32,851 nucleotides of DNA. Origin: Mycoemilia scoparia (lineage: Eukaryota > Kickxellomycota > Kickxellomycetes > Kickxellales > Kickxellaceae). The stretch's first letter is position 1. Each line of letters begins with the position of its first letter. Positions 11,401-20,500 of the stretch are shown here, piece after piece. The notes below the pieces were generated by a model. It saw only the letters and a program-made list of their open reading frames with translations. It was not told the origin of the DNA and did not search any database. The position numbers and the translations under genes are program-made. The DNA is taken from NCBI GenBank assembly GCA_027575805.1, contig JANBPU010000178.1, positions 1-32,851 on the forward strand. Direction: 5' to 3'.

Positions 11401-11720
11401 TTTCTGCTGCTGCTGCTGCTCCTGTTGTTGCTGGTAGTAGTGATGTTGGTGCTAGTACTTTCTGTATCGTTTCTATCATTTACTTGGTGGCTATTACCGC
11501 CATCATTATTAAAGTCCAACCCATCTTTAAACTGCTGCTGTTGCTGGGTTGGATCCACAAAATCAAACTGACCAAGTATCGGTTCCTTAACTAATCTGCT
11601 TCGATTCTTTACAATCTCGGAATGAAGGTCCTGAACCAACTTTTCGATTTGTCCGAACTGATCTTTGGTAATCCCCAGTTCCTTACAAATTGTAGATATG
11701 AGCAATTCCATGATGTCCAA
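5472..11720 (-). CDS. Giant Ser/Asn-rich leucine-rich-repeat protein
   Basis: 2082 aa in one open frame with no intron. The N-terminus (1-50) is a predicted helix; a disordered Ser/Asn/Gly region follows to about 265. A folded block begins near 270 (LKWTDVAKLTYLFRNF), with a charged helical segment near 370-420. At about 505-560 comes KLKYLDIQMIPTTSLIGW. Four to six leucine-rich repeats span about 605-740 (LEFLDLSGQSL, KLEWLDLSHNSLT, NLTHLDLRENEIS, LLWLDVSNNML), ending with a capping segment. The remaining ~1300 residues are low complexity, with a run of about 11 Gln near 1357-1367 and a basic Cys-containing segment (RTIYCCRSSK). The pre-LRR block recalls fungal proteins compared with STK11IP or nischarin, which are scaffold or signalling proteins, but I cannot confirm that family. 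Any function is inference; LRRs usually bind proteins. The long head-to-head upstream region suggests elaborate regulation. Confidence 0.85.
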   Translation of the reverse strand: MDIMELLISTICKELGITKDQFGQIEKLVQDLHSEIVKNRSRLVKEPILGQFDFVDPTQQQQQFKDGLDFNNDGGNSHQVNDRNDTESTSTNITTTSNNRSSSSSRNNSNRSSGGGESGIVFGSDIGSGSMSPPHTNVESSQNHQPPTASNRSMKAKTNSYIRLRRSFEKMIGSDSNSRHTSSSGSSNPGMGWRSRGDATDGHNGMGKYITPLPIAQIDSLTSLSPTTNGSLSARFGQGENDNNNCSRMPRSALASTWSTVNTPTSTDSGRGGVLTLKWTDVAKLTYLFRNFKLTDQYGLLASHVVEHQKEINGGGLHETGPEITRTLSSSSVHPMSEETTANTCRRASTERERLNSLRHKHESSSDSGKLYWILQQQLEQEAKKHAEEVKSSASSGLLKRSASKRATQLEALRRLYDKCWHLLTLLFVDIVAVKLVGDYHYRDQHGARKERNADVEGIIKIPGNFDDDGDAGGSFDGLKANKGTSNDSGESSSEYGNMELVKLAVLAWFPKLKYLDIQMIPTTSLIGWSLMPYMDIEVLLYLNPYQQDVVESVLFYQKQDMEIFNLPLSDAVKANLGLQASIPVAAMGSINSPLGSGGGGGYAVWNCLEFLDLSGQSLPNFNSLIRQLATLLPFLRRLSLSSCGLTRIPDALSILKLEWLDLSHNSLTECHGLDARMVNLTHLDLRENEISRLHPLCRLQSLLWLDVSNNMLNTWQNVAVLRVLPNLCYLWASENPFVLNFGSDYMANLYRVFWSQDKEGFYLNGEQPSVEMQEQIQMSVVPPLPELSPRFQPVAIRNLAETIMSHSDSDFDTDSLGVGTNTDVNSSSARNSLSVYDPRRRSRASSSGFSFVAGRGGRGNSNSFSIANVAGAATDAYMEKEERDLVSFTSPVPTTTSFIISLGDVSDRLPNGEYGGPSVVHLSGESLISPRTSIQDSQRNLDHSVWTEALSPSILVSNYGDETQLQGRRSISSQGKRYSIRDPEAEVNGFDHSNYSQIGSLYQRLARRQNNQPTSLPTSHCNNNNVSKPKISNRITISGRAIHNINSRQEKNATVNPSYGSSNSLVRRRTVSTAAYKDESVNVLRKFRKTTSRATTSFGCDDDGGGAVSRAERRALAERDQYYYNRFPQEDEYISSSSTTTSSSSDEEKDERHNREIELGARTAPPNMPLPPAPYQPSHDHDGGEELRQNGGERNIPESYKQTMQHMYDYLNGMNPADSVEDIVIPNNNMGRDSSKQYQQDQSEGDVGEESQDSSLYYTPAVAYIPNRNSRASSPGEDDVFENQLASSSSKTFVLGDDDRELASQDICFSPFTSQSLHNSRNGGGNNTSSGLVYEIDVHNGRHRSPPIHQRRELQSQQQQQQQQQQMLLPDSGAERSYNYPYISPNNAGLLSNFAKSTESSLNRAYGTISTPNAITDSDDSSSGGGFLNLGRGGSKNPQYIRAPNSLGLLPNKQQKTPSPPLLVSVGPKRSRDSNYMMKLRGSVNDQYIIDHILSQTESNSSNNGSSNGSSKGERSSTTPNIVKNTESWMLDYISGQPEEMSKILAISMGAGIAVVDNNRAKRIGSNQRTLSIQSNNNTTTNTTANSVRSSNILGYTRGKLTTPLEKPRIIYSQVQNSPLRNQVFTDHDENDSTDHDDGDDSGIKIKEDGLLPRFVEAGGGRNPVDNSNSKTRSRPRKGVPPKKDRRKGRIYQYETPDISEKQQRGEINYRDISMNDKTLLRQRQQMTLPRRPISEYHDFDDMMQNTQEGQQQQQHQNGDDGDNQEPQCIGRQSTTFVNEVAGLGSTGEYKPLDQINHQQQPGCFLKTRIRKSSSYQRLRELVRTIYCCRSSKDVTTAEAEGSIDGGGGDSTGSTACSITMHPSKSEERLDSAQDITPPWSQQPQLLTPPFVPRQLRSSEPNNYLHSRKDTTQMRPMLESYSSSIHKPMSIDWIEYNEWENLGPGIVQIYSPDYYNNSENDNNNFDNQNSNDGGGRAVIQKRKDRPRKSPETAIKGSFSPNFDLMNGFGGGSGNPSNNVSSGDAGSMVYDKPIRLNSRKSQRPGLQGIVSDSSSFSSDSTSLPNPQYHEKVSMHPNNQFIK
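7621..7650 (-). repeat. CAA trinucleotide tract encoding polyglutamine
   Basis: TTG repeats on the + strand encode an uninterrupted Gln run in the LRR protein. Nearly all codons are CAA, so this is a microsatellite likely to vary in length. Confidence 0.85.
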
Positions 11721-14588
11721 CTATCTATTATATAATGTCTACAAGTAGTGCCAAGTTTCTAAAATAGTAATATATATTTATAAATGTCTACCAGAGATGT
11801 TTTTGAACTTACCACTATCACTAACCACCTTGGGAGAAAATAAGATAGCTGATTCCAGTTCACACGCACTCTCTCCTTATTTATTAGTGTTACCAACAGA
11901 AACCGGAAATTATTATAGATGTAATATATAGAGTTCAAGTCCCCCCACTCCTCTCTATCTATATCTCTGGAGAATATAGACCTTTAAAAGGCAAGGACTA
12001 AACACAAAACAATCTATAATATCGGTGACAATAATACGAATACGGGTTATTTAGATACTATCAATCTTACGTATATATATAATTATACAATTGTAATAAT
12101 AGAGAAGCAAGGAAAAGAAGCAAGCAACGAGAGAAAGAGAGGAAGCTGGGAATATGAACCGATTCTAATACAACCACTTTCTCTCATACCAATACACCCG
12201 TAGAAAAAACCAAGGTGGCTATCTCTCTAACGAGTTATCAGGCTGAATTGTAGAAACTTTATCCTTTCACACCCCATCTTACACCATATATATACACACA
12301 CACACATACGCACACATAATAAGATTTCCACTTTCAAAAGTCTTTAACAAAATATTGTACCCATCCATGCACACCCATACACACCCATGGAATTATAAAG
12401 AAATAGAGTTATAAAAACTCGGTATAAAGAAGGTAGGAAAAAACAATAAAGGACCCATGTAGGGTGTTTGTGTACGTGGATGTAAGGTTACAAATTTTTA
12501 CAAAGGTTGATGATGGATCCTTAAAAGACTTCAATGAAGCACCATATCTTCTTTGTGGCCCAGCAGCCCACAAAAAAGAAAGTAGCAAAATAAAGGGCCA
12601 AAGCAGGGATTTAAAGACGTCAATCACAGATATTTTTGATGGTGTTCATTTACCTTTGACAGCGACGACCAAGATAACACAGCTTGAAAAGAACACGCTT
12701 ATTCTTCGTTGGCTCTTTTGTTTGCTCAGCCACTGTTTCTAATACACGAACAAATACGTAATGCGACACTATAGAAGTTAAAGGCGCGGAAGAAGAGATA
12801 TAAGAGCCAATTGTCAATATTGGCCGTATTGTATTGTATTGTATTATACTATATTATAATGTATAGATAATAGATAAATAGGAAAGAATTTTGACATATA
12901 TAAGGCAAATTACAAAATAACCAAATATTCAAATGAAAGAACTATAATAATAGCAGTCAGTATAAATACTCACATGAAATTTTTAAAAGGCAAGGAATGA
13001 TAATGATGATGAATAAAGACACTATTGTATATAGTAAATAATTTTAAAACTTTTCTCTTTAAATAAAAACAAGCATGCCCAACCTTTAAATACATTATTG
13101 CGTGTATTCAGAAGCCTGATGGAATAACATCGCTTCTCTTACTATTATAATTATGCAAAGATCCAGTATATTATTGTTTCTCAATATCAAAATCCCACAC
13201 AGTAAATGTCCAGATACATGATATAACGTCTTGATAAGAGGATAGGAGAAAGATGCAATAGAAACAATGCAAAGATTATTCACTACCCCTCCCCAAGAAA
13301 TCAGGACAAATAATAGGAATATCGTAGTTTGTTTGTTAGGACAGATAGGAAATATATCATAACCATACTTAACAACCAGCAATTGGACATTGGAATAGCA
13401 TCAAGTAGCGGCTTTACCATATCGCTATTGAAATTACTTGGATGCAACTACAAACGTGGTTTTTTTTAACTAACTCTAATAGAATAAGCCAAAAACTTCA
13501 ATACATTTATTTCAGTTTTATTCAAACCCTTCTACGGATACAACAAAAAATATCACTACAACAACACCAAAGAAAAAAAGAATGAAAGAGCGAGATTATT
13601 AGATACATGTATTACTTGCACACACTCAATCTATTAGAATTTATCAAATGCACCTGTGTGAGCCTTGTTTAAGAAATAAACAGACATATTCATGCATGCA
13701 ATGTCCCACATATTTGGACTCTCATATCTTTTTTCTCATATCCATTTTAATAATCTGTGTGAAAATTGTTCAACATTAATAATATTTCTTGTGTATGGTT
13801 ATTGTCTATAAGCCTATTTCCATCTTCGTCTTATATACTCCCTTCAATGTCCAATTTGCAGATATACAAGAGTCAATCATGTGTGAGAAGAAATCATCCT
13901 TGCACTCAATTTAACTAGTGTGTGAGACTATTTATATGTATGGTTCTATAATTATTTGCATAGCAATATTTCCCCTGTATAGCTAACTAATCTAGCGTGA
14001 AAATAACTTGAGAGCGAATGTGTGCATACAAATTATTTATAAAAAGAAAACATCTTTCTTAAAGAGAAAAAATCTGTTAGTATCATCCATAATGAGATGG
14101 ATTGCATATTTTAAATGCAAGAAATTTAGATATTGCATTTCCTTGTTAGCTGATCATCAAATGTCTAAATAGAACAACCAAATTCCTTTAATTCTATCAT
14201 TTATTATTAATTAATTTGGTTAGATAATGTATGGCAGTGTGACATTCCTTTTTTAATGTTTGGAATTTGACCATATTAATATAGGTCTGTCCTTATTACA
14301 TCATGGTGCCAGTACTAGCCAACACAAATATTCATTCTCATGCCAGAAAAAAAACAGTTACAAAACCATGATCTAAAATAAATCAAAATCTTAAACCCAT
14401 AATATAATAATTTTAAATAGTTGAGCTATTTCAAAGTTATCAATTTTGAAAACAACTAAAACCTACAGCAATCTAGTTTCAACTTTCTCCTCCCCTACCA
14501 CTAATTATTAATAGTAGTACTACAATTTAGCCACTTTATTGTCACATACCTTTACTTTTAAAACACTTATACATACACATTACAAAAT
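11721..14588. other. Long divergent intergenic region between the LRR and zeta-COP genes
   Basis: 2.87 kb, AT-rich, with no gene I can support. It holds CA runs near 12292-12305, a GTATT pentamer run near 12829-12847 and poly-T tracts. Open frames of 70-95 codons occur on both strands at 12409-12742 and 13095-13382, but they overlap one another and lack recognisable domains. The region should contain promoters for both flanking genes. Confidence 0.6.
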
Positions 14589-15261
14589 ATGAATCCCTCA
14601 TTATACAGTGTGCATGCAGTCATCTTGCTTGACAATGATGGGAAGCGAATTTTCCCAAAATACTATACTCGCAAAGATTTCCCACCACTATTTTCAAGTA
14701 CCAAGGAACAAGAAAAATTCGAAAAAGGATTATTTGTTAAAACCAAAAAGACTCATGGTAAGTCTTCCTCCATCTATAATTCAACTACAATACATTAAGC
14801 ATAATTGTTACAAAATGAAATCACTACTAACAAATGTCACTGCTACTAATTCTTTCTCACACACAAATACATCTATAGCCGAAATATTGATGTATGAGGG
14901 CCAAGTAGTTTGCTACAAATCCATTGGTGATGTCTATTTCTATTTGATCGGCCGTTCTGATGAAAATGAATTAATCCTATCCACTGCCCTGAATGCATTT
15001 ATTGAGGCCACTTCTATTCTCCTAAACGATGTCATTGACAAAAGAAATATCCTGGATAAATTAGACATGGTCATGCTGGCTTTGGATGAAACCATTGATG
15101 ATGGTATTATTTTGGAAACAAGTGCTCCTGTTATTGCCGAACGAGTTTCTAGACGCCCCACAAAGAATGTTGATATGGATTTGAGCAACATCAATGAACA
15201 TACTATTAAAGAAGCTTCTAAGCAAGCTACTGAATGGTTCCGCTCTTTCATTAGTGCTTAA
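14589..15261 (+). CDS. RET3: Coatomer subunit zeta (zeta-COP)
   Basis: Two exons, 14589-14757 and 14879-15261, give 183 aa, normal for the family. The intron (121 nt, phase 1) has donor GTAAGT, branch-like TACTAAT at about 14844 and acceptor TAG at 14878; it joins KKTH to AEILMYEG through a split Ala codon. Family landmarks are [23 protein letters not shown] at the start, then [57 protein letters not shown] and IAERVS, forming the longin-like fold shared with AP sigma subunits. Zeta-COP pairs with gamma-COP in the F-subcomplex of the COPI coat on Golgi membranes and serves retrograde Golgi-to-ER transport. Presence of [11 protein letters not shown] and the C-terminal helix separate it from AP sigma chains. 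Confidence 0.95.
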
Positions 15262-15476
15262 TAGTAGTGGCATTAATAATAGTATTTCTTTCATTTTATA
15301 TTTTATATTCTTTATATTCTTCTTTATTATACTTTGATTACCACCTTGGATTTCCTGAAATTATTTCTTTTTATTTAGTTAGTTAGTTAGTAATGTTAGT
15401 TAGACAACCTAATGTTATAGTAAAATTTCATTAAAAAAAGTAGCAACTAAGTAATAAAATCCAAATACAAACAATC

Positions 15477-15582
15477 ATATGGGCAATATTTTTTGAAGGA
15501 TTCCATCTGGTGGCCAATGATTATAGGCGCAACCACAGTTGATTATCAAACATTCACCCTTCAAAAATAATCTCCTAGATAT
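15477..15582 (+). repeat. MITE-like inverted-repeat element, copy 3
   Basis: About 106 bp and the most diverged copy. The left end is ATATGGGCA then ATATTTTTTGAAGGAT; the right end, reverse complemented, contains ATTATTTTTGAAGGGTGAA. The core has GGTGGCCAATGATTATAGG, but the CAGCCAAATG part is reduced to CCACAGTTGATTATC. Same core orientation as the other copies. Confidence 0.72.
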
Positions 15583-16051
15583 ACACATCTATGTCCACTT
15601 ATCAGTGGTGATTATCATCCATATCAGTATAAAAATTACCTCGCGCATTTTTTCAAACTATTGTTGTATTTTCAACATTCTAAACTAATCTGTATGTGGA
15701 TTTTAAAAATATAAAAATTATACGCCTATCTATACTAGTGCTTTATTTTTGATATGTTCCAACAAAAAATTCCTTTGGCAAAGTCACAAACGAAATTTAG
15801 TAAAACCTTTTGGTTAATCATGATTTTTGGCAATCTTCCGGTTTTTCTGTTCTTTCTTCTATTTTTTTTACAAACAAAATAGTCTTTGCGACCAAACTAC
15901 AATATTTTGTTCTTTAGTCATTTATTATTTTATGACAAAATCTAAAAAATGCAAATCTGTAAAGCCAAAATTTCCTTCCATTCTGCCAGCTCATTTTACT
16001 TAAATAGCTAGGGGGATTCCCTACCACTAGAAATATTCATCATCCCTTCAC

Positions 16052-16134
16052 CCACACACTTGCCCACATACAATCTGCCTTCCCTACAACACCAACTGCA
16101 CACATCTCAACCAACCATCCAACAAGGAATCAAG
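16052..16134 (+). promoter_or_regulatory. Conserved 5' leader shared by orphan genes A and B
   Basis: This stretch upstream of gene A is nearly identical to the reverse complement of 32747-32835 upstream of gene B (shared words CTTGCCCACATACAATCTGC and CAACAAGGAATCAAG just before ATG), with only a few mismatches and short indels. It is probably a 5' UTR or core promoter copied with the gene. No TATA box falls inside it. It marks the true start codon in both genes. Confidence 0.75.
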
Positions 16135-17082
16135 ATGTCAGATCCACTTCCTTTGGATCCTGCTTTGCAAGACCCGCAATCTTTAAATCCTCCCCCTTAT
16201 TATGTTGTCTGCAGTGATAGTACCAATTTGGTTACTACTACCAAAGCCACAAACATCAACAGTATAGGAATTGTGACTCAAAACACCCAAGCTATCTATG
16301 ATGCACTTTGCGACAAACATCAAATCCTGAAAGCTCAGTTTGATGGATTTTCTACCAAGGCTGCTCAGGATTTGTGCAAGTTAGCATATCTTCACATTCA
16401 TAAAAATAGAATGTCTACTCCAGAACCATCATTGTTTAATGAATTTGTTGAGCATGGTGTATTCCTTATCAATGAAGCTGTGGAGTTTGCCAAAATTCAT
16501 GAAAAATGCCAGGCAGAATCTGCTTCATCGAAATCAGATGTTATCGATGAGGATTTGGATATCCAAATAATATGGTACAGCTTACAATGTTATTGTGGTC
16601 TGGCCATGTTGCTTGGTGCTCTTCTTTTCTGGTCGGTGGATTATCCTCATATTGAATTTTCCAAACAGTTTGTCGGTGTTTTGGGGAAAATTTATGAGGC
16701 TTCTGAACTTTATGAGAGTCTTCTGAAAAACACCACCAAGGCCAAAATGAACTCTGATGATGACGAAAAAGGGGGCCACATTAAGGCGGATCATAAGCAT
16801 TTGCTTGAAGATTCTAGTGTGACGATGTTCAAAGAAATCACTGAAGGTTGTAAAATCATCGGAACGATCTCTGATTATTTGTCAAAGACGAGCTTTTTGA
16901 ACCGAATTTTTGGGGTTGATGATGGCAATGGAAGCAGTGAGTGTGGTGGCAAATATCTTGGGAGATGCCCAAAAGATCTTTTTGACTGGGCTAATAATTT
17001 CCAAACAACAGAACACTTTTTACATGGTGCTGTAATGGAACGAAAGGAGAAGGACACTAGTCAGTTCTCAGAAAAAAGCTAG
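16135..17082 (+). CDS. Orphan family member A (paralog of 31787-32746)
   Basis: 315 aa, no intron. I do not recognise the family. The start at 16135 is chosen over an in-frame ATG at 16060 because the leader GGAATCAAG-ATG-TCA is conserved in the paralog. Residues 1-60 are Pro/Thr/Asn-rich with no charged pattern. From about 60 the protein looks alpha-helical, with a hydrophobic stretch CGLAMLLGALLFWSV near residues 159-173 that could be a buried helix or one membrane segment; there is no signal peptide. A charged linker NSDDDEKGGHIKADHKH (about 205-221) leads to a C-terminal domain with TMFKEITEGCKIIGTISDYL and ECGGKYLGRCPKDLFDW (a possible Cys pair). From about residue 183 on it is almost identical to gene B, while earlier parts are diverged. 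Function unknown. Confidence 0.85.
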   Translation: MSDPLPLDPALQDPQSLNPPPYYVVCSDSTNLVTTTKATNINSIGIVTQNTQAIYDALCDKHQILKAQFDGFSTKAAQDLCKLAYLHIHKNRMSTPEPSLFNEFVEHGVFLINEAVEFAKIHEKCQAESASSKSDVIDEDLDIQIIWYSLQCYCGLAMLLGALLFWSVDYPHIEFSKQFVGVLGKIYEASELYESLLKNTTKAKMNSDDDEKGGHIKADHKHLLEDSSVTMFKEITEGCKIIGTISDYLSKTSFLNRIFGVDDGNGSSECGGKYLGRCPKDLFDWANNFQTTEHFLHGAVMERKEKDTSQFSEKS

Positions 17083-17170
17083 ATTTGTTTTGTTTCTTTT
17101 TGTTTGTAACTACAGACATCCATGATTTCACAATAAATCAAGTTTAAAGGTGTATACTATTTCTTATATA
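17083..17170 (+). promoter_or_regulatory. Conserved 3' UTR with AATAAA (17132-17137), shared with gene B
   Basis: After the stop codon, about 90 bp match the 3' flank of gene B (reverse complement of about 31700-31786). Shared words are ATTTGTTTT, TTTCTTTTTGTTTG, AATAAATCAAGTTTAAA and GTGTATACTATTT. AATAAA at 17132-17137 is the likely poly(A) signal. The match means the duplicated unit covers the whole transcript. Confidence 0.7.
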
Positions 17171-17558
17171 TTTATATGGGTGTTATCGACTTGATTGGTT
17201 CTGAAAATATATAGGCGACTTTTTAAGAGTAACCACCATTTGCTAATAAATGATAGTCACTTATTTAACCATGACTTCCACTATAATTGCTGGCTACAAA
17301 AAAGCCTATCTTCAAAATGATGATCCATTTCAGTCACTTTAATTCTAATAAATAATAGAATTAGATATTTAAATGAAATATTCATTTTTGTGTGTTAGTA
17401 AACCAAAAGCAGACTATGTATAATCAACATAAAACTTAGCCTGCAGGATAAGCCTTATAAACAAACATTCAAAAACGATAATAAAAATGAATTGGCACTA
17501 TGGTTATAAAACCAAAGGCAGACTAAATCAAATGATCCTTGCCTTTATTTAACCTGCC
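17171..17558. other. Convergent intergenic region
   Basis: About 390 bp of AT-rich DNA between gene A and the large orphan. A short phrase (AACCAAAAGCAGACT near 17401, AACCAAAGGCAGACT near 17510) occurs twice. No gene seen. Confidence 0.55.
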
Positions 17559-20500
17559 CTACTTTGCATAAGAAGTAGACACATAATTGTTGGTATTATT
17601 ATTGCTTTTACCCCTCTTTGGTTGTTCTGCTTTTATGGTAGCCAATATGACAAGATATCCAAAAGCAAGTTGTAAACTACACACAGTTTCCTGAAGACTA
17701 TATTGTTGACGCCTTCCTCCAATACCGCGCTCACCATCACCAGCATTGTCAGTTTCTAAAGGATTTATGGATCTCATCCATTCAGGAGCTTTCTTGTAGA
17801 TATTCGAAATAAATATAAAATTTTGATTATCTATATACGGATTACCACCACCACTATCAGTAGTATTAGGAGTAGTAGTATTTACTTCTGTTATTGTTGC
17901 TGCTGTGGAGTTTACTAGTATATCCTTGGTTACTTTGATAACATCAGAAATGGTTTTAAGATTGATTCTAACCAACTCCGAAACAGCACCATGAGTCCCA
18001 CCACTCACACTTTTCATAGACCTTCTAAATCCAAACCTTCCATCCACATAACCCGATTCAATATCACTAATACTGCTGGAATACCCAGCTTGTGCATAAA
18101 ACTCTAAATACTTTTTATAAATTGTATTTACCCTAGTATCCATTCCTCCAACAGTTACTCCAGATTCAGGGTTCAGGTTTTTATTTTTTGAGTTCCCTCC
18201 ATGTGGTCTTTTATCCCTCTTCTCACCCCCTCCATTCCTACGATTGTTATAGTGGTACATACAATGTTGAAGACACTTCAGCAACTCGACGGCCTCTTCA
18301 AGAGTATTCAAATCACCTTGTCGTAAAAAGTCAACCAAATCGGCAAACCTAGTAGCCCTTTCAATCCGCTTTCTCCAAGAATTGAAAGATATTTCCATTT
18401 TTTTAATATATAAAAATTCGCTACCACCATCATTAACACGACCCAGTGGTTTTCTATTTTTCTTTACACCCTCCAAATCTTTAACATATTTTCCATTATT
18501 TAGGTCTCTGGCGATTTCTTTTGCTATTTGTGTTTTGATATTTTCGGTCAGCTTTTGTGGATAGCGCCGGTTTCCCTCTTTTCCACTCTTGTTGTTACCA
18601 GTGGTGCCGATGGATTCAAATTTATGTTCTTGTTCAAGTTGATATTTTTTGGTATAGCTTCTGGCATCTAAACCTTGATTGTAATATCCAATATAGTCAA
18701 TATCAAATGGACTGGTGTAACTAGCACATTGTGCTAATGATAATGTTGAATAAGGAATAGCAAAAGATGATGATGATGATGTGGGCTTATCACCCCAAAT
18801 TTTAGCCTCATTGGACAAAGTTTCATTACTGATGCATGATTTACATTTACAATCAGAGTCTTTCAGTCGAAAATAACTAACGGTTTTTATTTCTGGGACT
18901 CCTTCTGGGGTAGATTGAGCTATTGCAATATCGCTTGGTAATATTGGTGGCCTGGGTTGTGTTGAGGCTGTGGCTGGTCCCCTTTGTGTAATAGATGGTT
19001 CTGGCTGTGAAATTAGTGCTGTAGGATCTTGGGATTCTTGTCTGATGTTTCTCTGGGTTCTTCTAGGAATTGCACTAGTTGTAGCTGTTGTTGTAGTTAT
19101 ATAATGATGAATTGTGTTCCTACGACTGATTTGAATAAGTGGCTCATTCTCAGACCCATCGCTATCATTATAATAATAGAGATCATCATTCTCATATTCG
19201 GATTCAAATTCTCTATCTGTTTCATTATAAATACTATTTGGTTCACTACTATTAACATCGATATCTTCAACTGATCCTTCGTCTTCTTCATAATCTTCTT
19301 TGCCATTATCTAAACACGGGCTTGGACTAAAAGATCTGGATTCATTGGCATCTTCATCTGGTGTGTCATACCTTGGGGACATGCGTCTAGGATCCTTGAG
19401 TTGAGTAAGGTATTTCAATGCACTTGTTTCTAGTTCAGCAGTGAACGACCTCTGCTGCTGTTCCTTATGTTTTGGCGACTCATTTGTTGTAGTGTCGTCG
19501 TTGTTGTTATTCAATATAAACCTTAGATCGCAAGGAGATGGTTGTGGTGGTAAGTTCTCGATACTACTACTACCACTTCCACTTGACCTACACTCTTCAT
19601 TATTAGTGGTCTGGTTTACTGGTTGTTGAGTTTTTCCTGTCGTATTGCTTTGCGTGGATTCATAGCGATATGACTTGTCTTTTGTTGAGACATGCTTTCC
19701 AAGGTCAAAACCTCCCCCTTGTCCTGTTACAATGGAATTTTCTCCTGAATGGCCATCCCCATCACTTTTATCCCGAATACTGTTACTTGAAATGGTATGA
19801 CTAGGGTAATGAGGACTATTGGGCTCCACATCTGTCGCAAGAGTCCTTTGCTTTTTCTTATGAAACACTCCAAATTCCCCATCTGTACTTATTCTGTGTT
19901 CATGCTTCTGTTGCTGCTGCTGCCCACTATCATTGCTCAAATATGCCATAGATTCATTGAATCCATTACTTTTTCTACTCCTAGTTGACCTAGGATTTCC
20001 TGAGGATGCTTGTGGCGATGATGATGGTGGGCTCAAACAATAGTTAACTCCTTCCTGCCTTGGAGATTGTAGCAGTAGCTCTCTTTGTCTAAAAGAACCG
20101 GCAGTAACTCCAATAGCTGTATGTGGCGGATTAAATCTTTGAGCTCCATATCTGTTATAATTTTGGGGAGAGACTAGTTGATAATTCCGTGGGTCTGTTG
20201 GTGACCATGGAACAGCTGTAAGAGGAGATAAGGGTGGTCGATGCCGCCTCTCTGAAAAATCTTGGGATGTGAAGTTACTTGTTGACGGATAATTAGCTTG
20301 CCTAACGCTAGAATATTTAGCCCATAGAGGATATGTTGTCCTATTTGCTTCAACAGGATTCTGGACTGTATCAGACTGTGCAAGTCTAGGTCTGGATGAA
20401 CCCCTACCACCGTCACTACTATTACTACTACTACTACTAATATCACTTCTATTTCTTCCATAATATGGAACAGCAGTAGCGGGTGGGCTTTTATCGTAAT

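Larger units (their letters stand above)
15262..16134. other. Intergenic region between zeta-COP and orphan gene A
   Basis: 873 bp. It starts T-rich (zeta-COP 3' end, with a TTAG tetramer run near 15376-15390), holds inverted-repeat copy 3 (15477-15582), then AT-rich DNA, and ends in the CA-rich leader of orphan gene A. No other gene seen. Confidence 0.6.

Noticed and set aside
11931..11946. GAGTTCAAGTCCCCCC, like a tRNA T arm or B box
   Set aside because: No matching acceptor, D or anticodon arm upstream; not a tRNA.
12409..12742. Overlapping frames of 92 (+) and 72 (-) codons between the LRR and zeta-COP genes
   Set aside because: They lie opposite each other, carry no domain and have no support beyond being open; a minus-strand exon cannot be excluded but I cannot show one.
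16060..16134. Longer start for orphan gene A
   Set aside because: The stretch is the conserved untranslated leader shared with gene B; the shared ATG at 16135 (and 32746) is the better start.
17205..17325. Possible fifth inverted-repeat element (TATAGGCGACTTTTTAAG ... GCCTATCTTC)
   Set aside because: The ends pair poorly and the diagnostic core words are missing, so the similarity is too weak to call.
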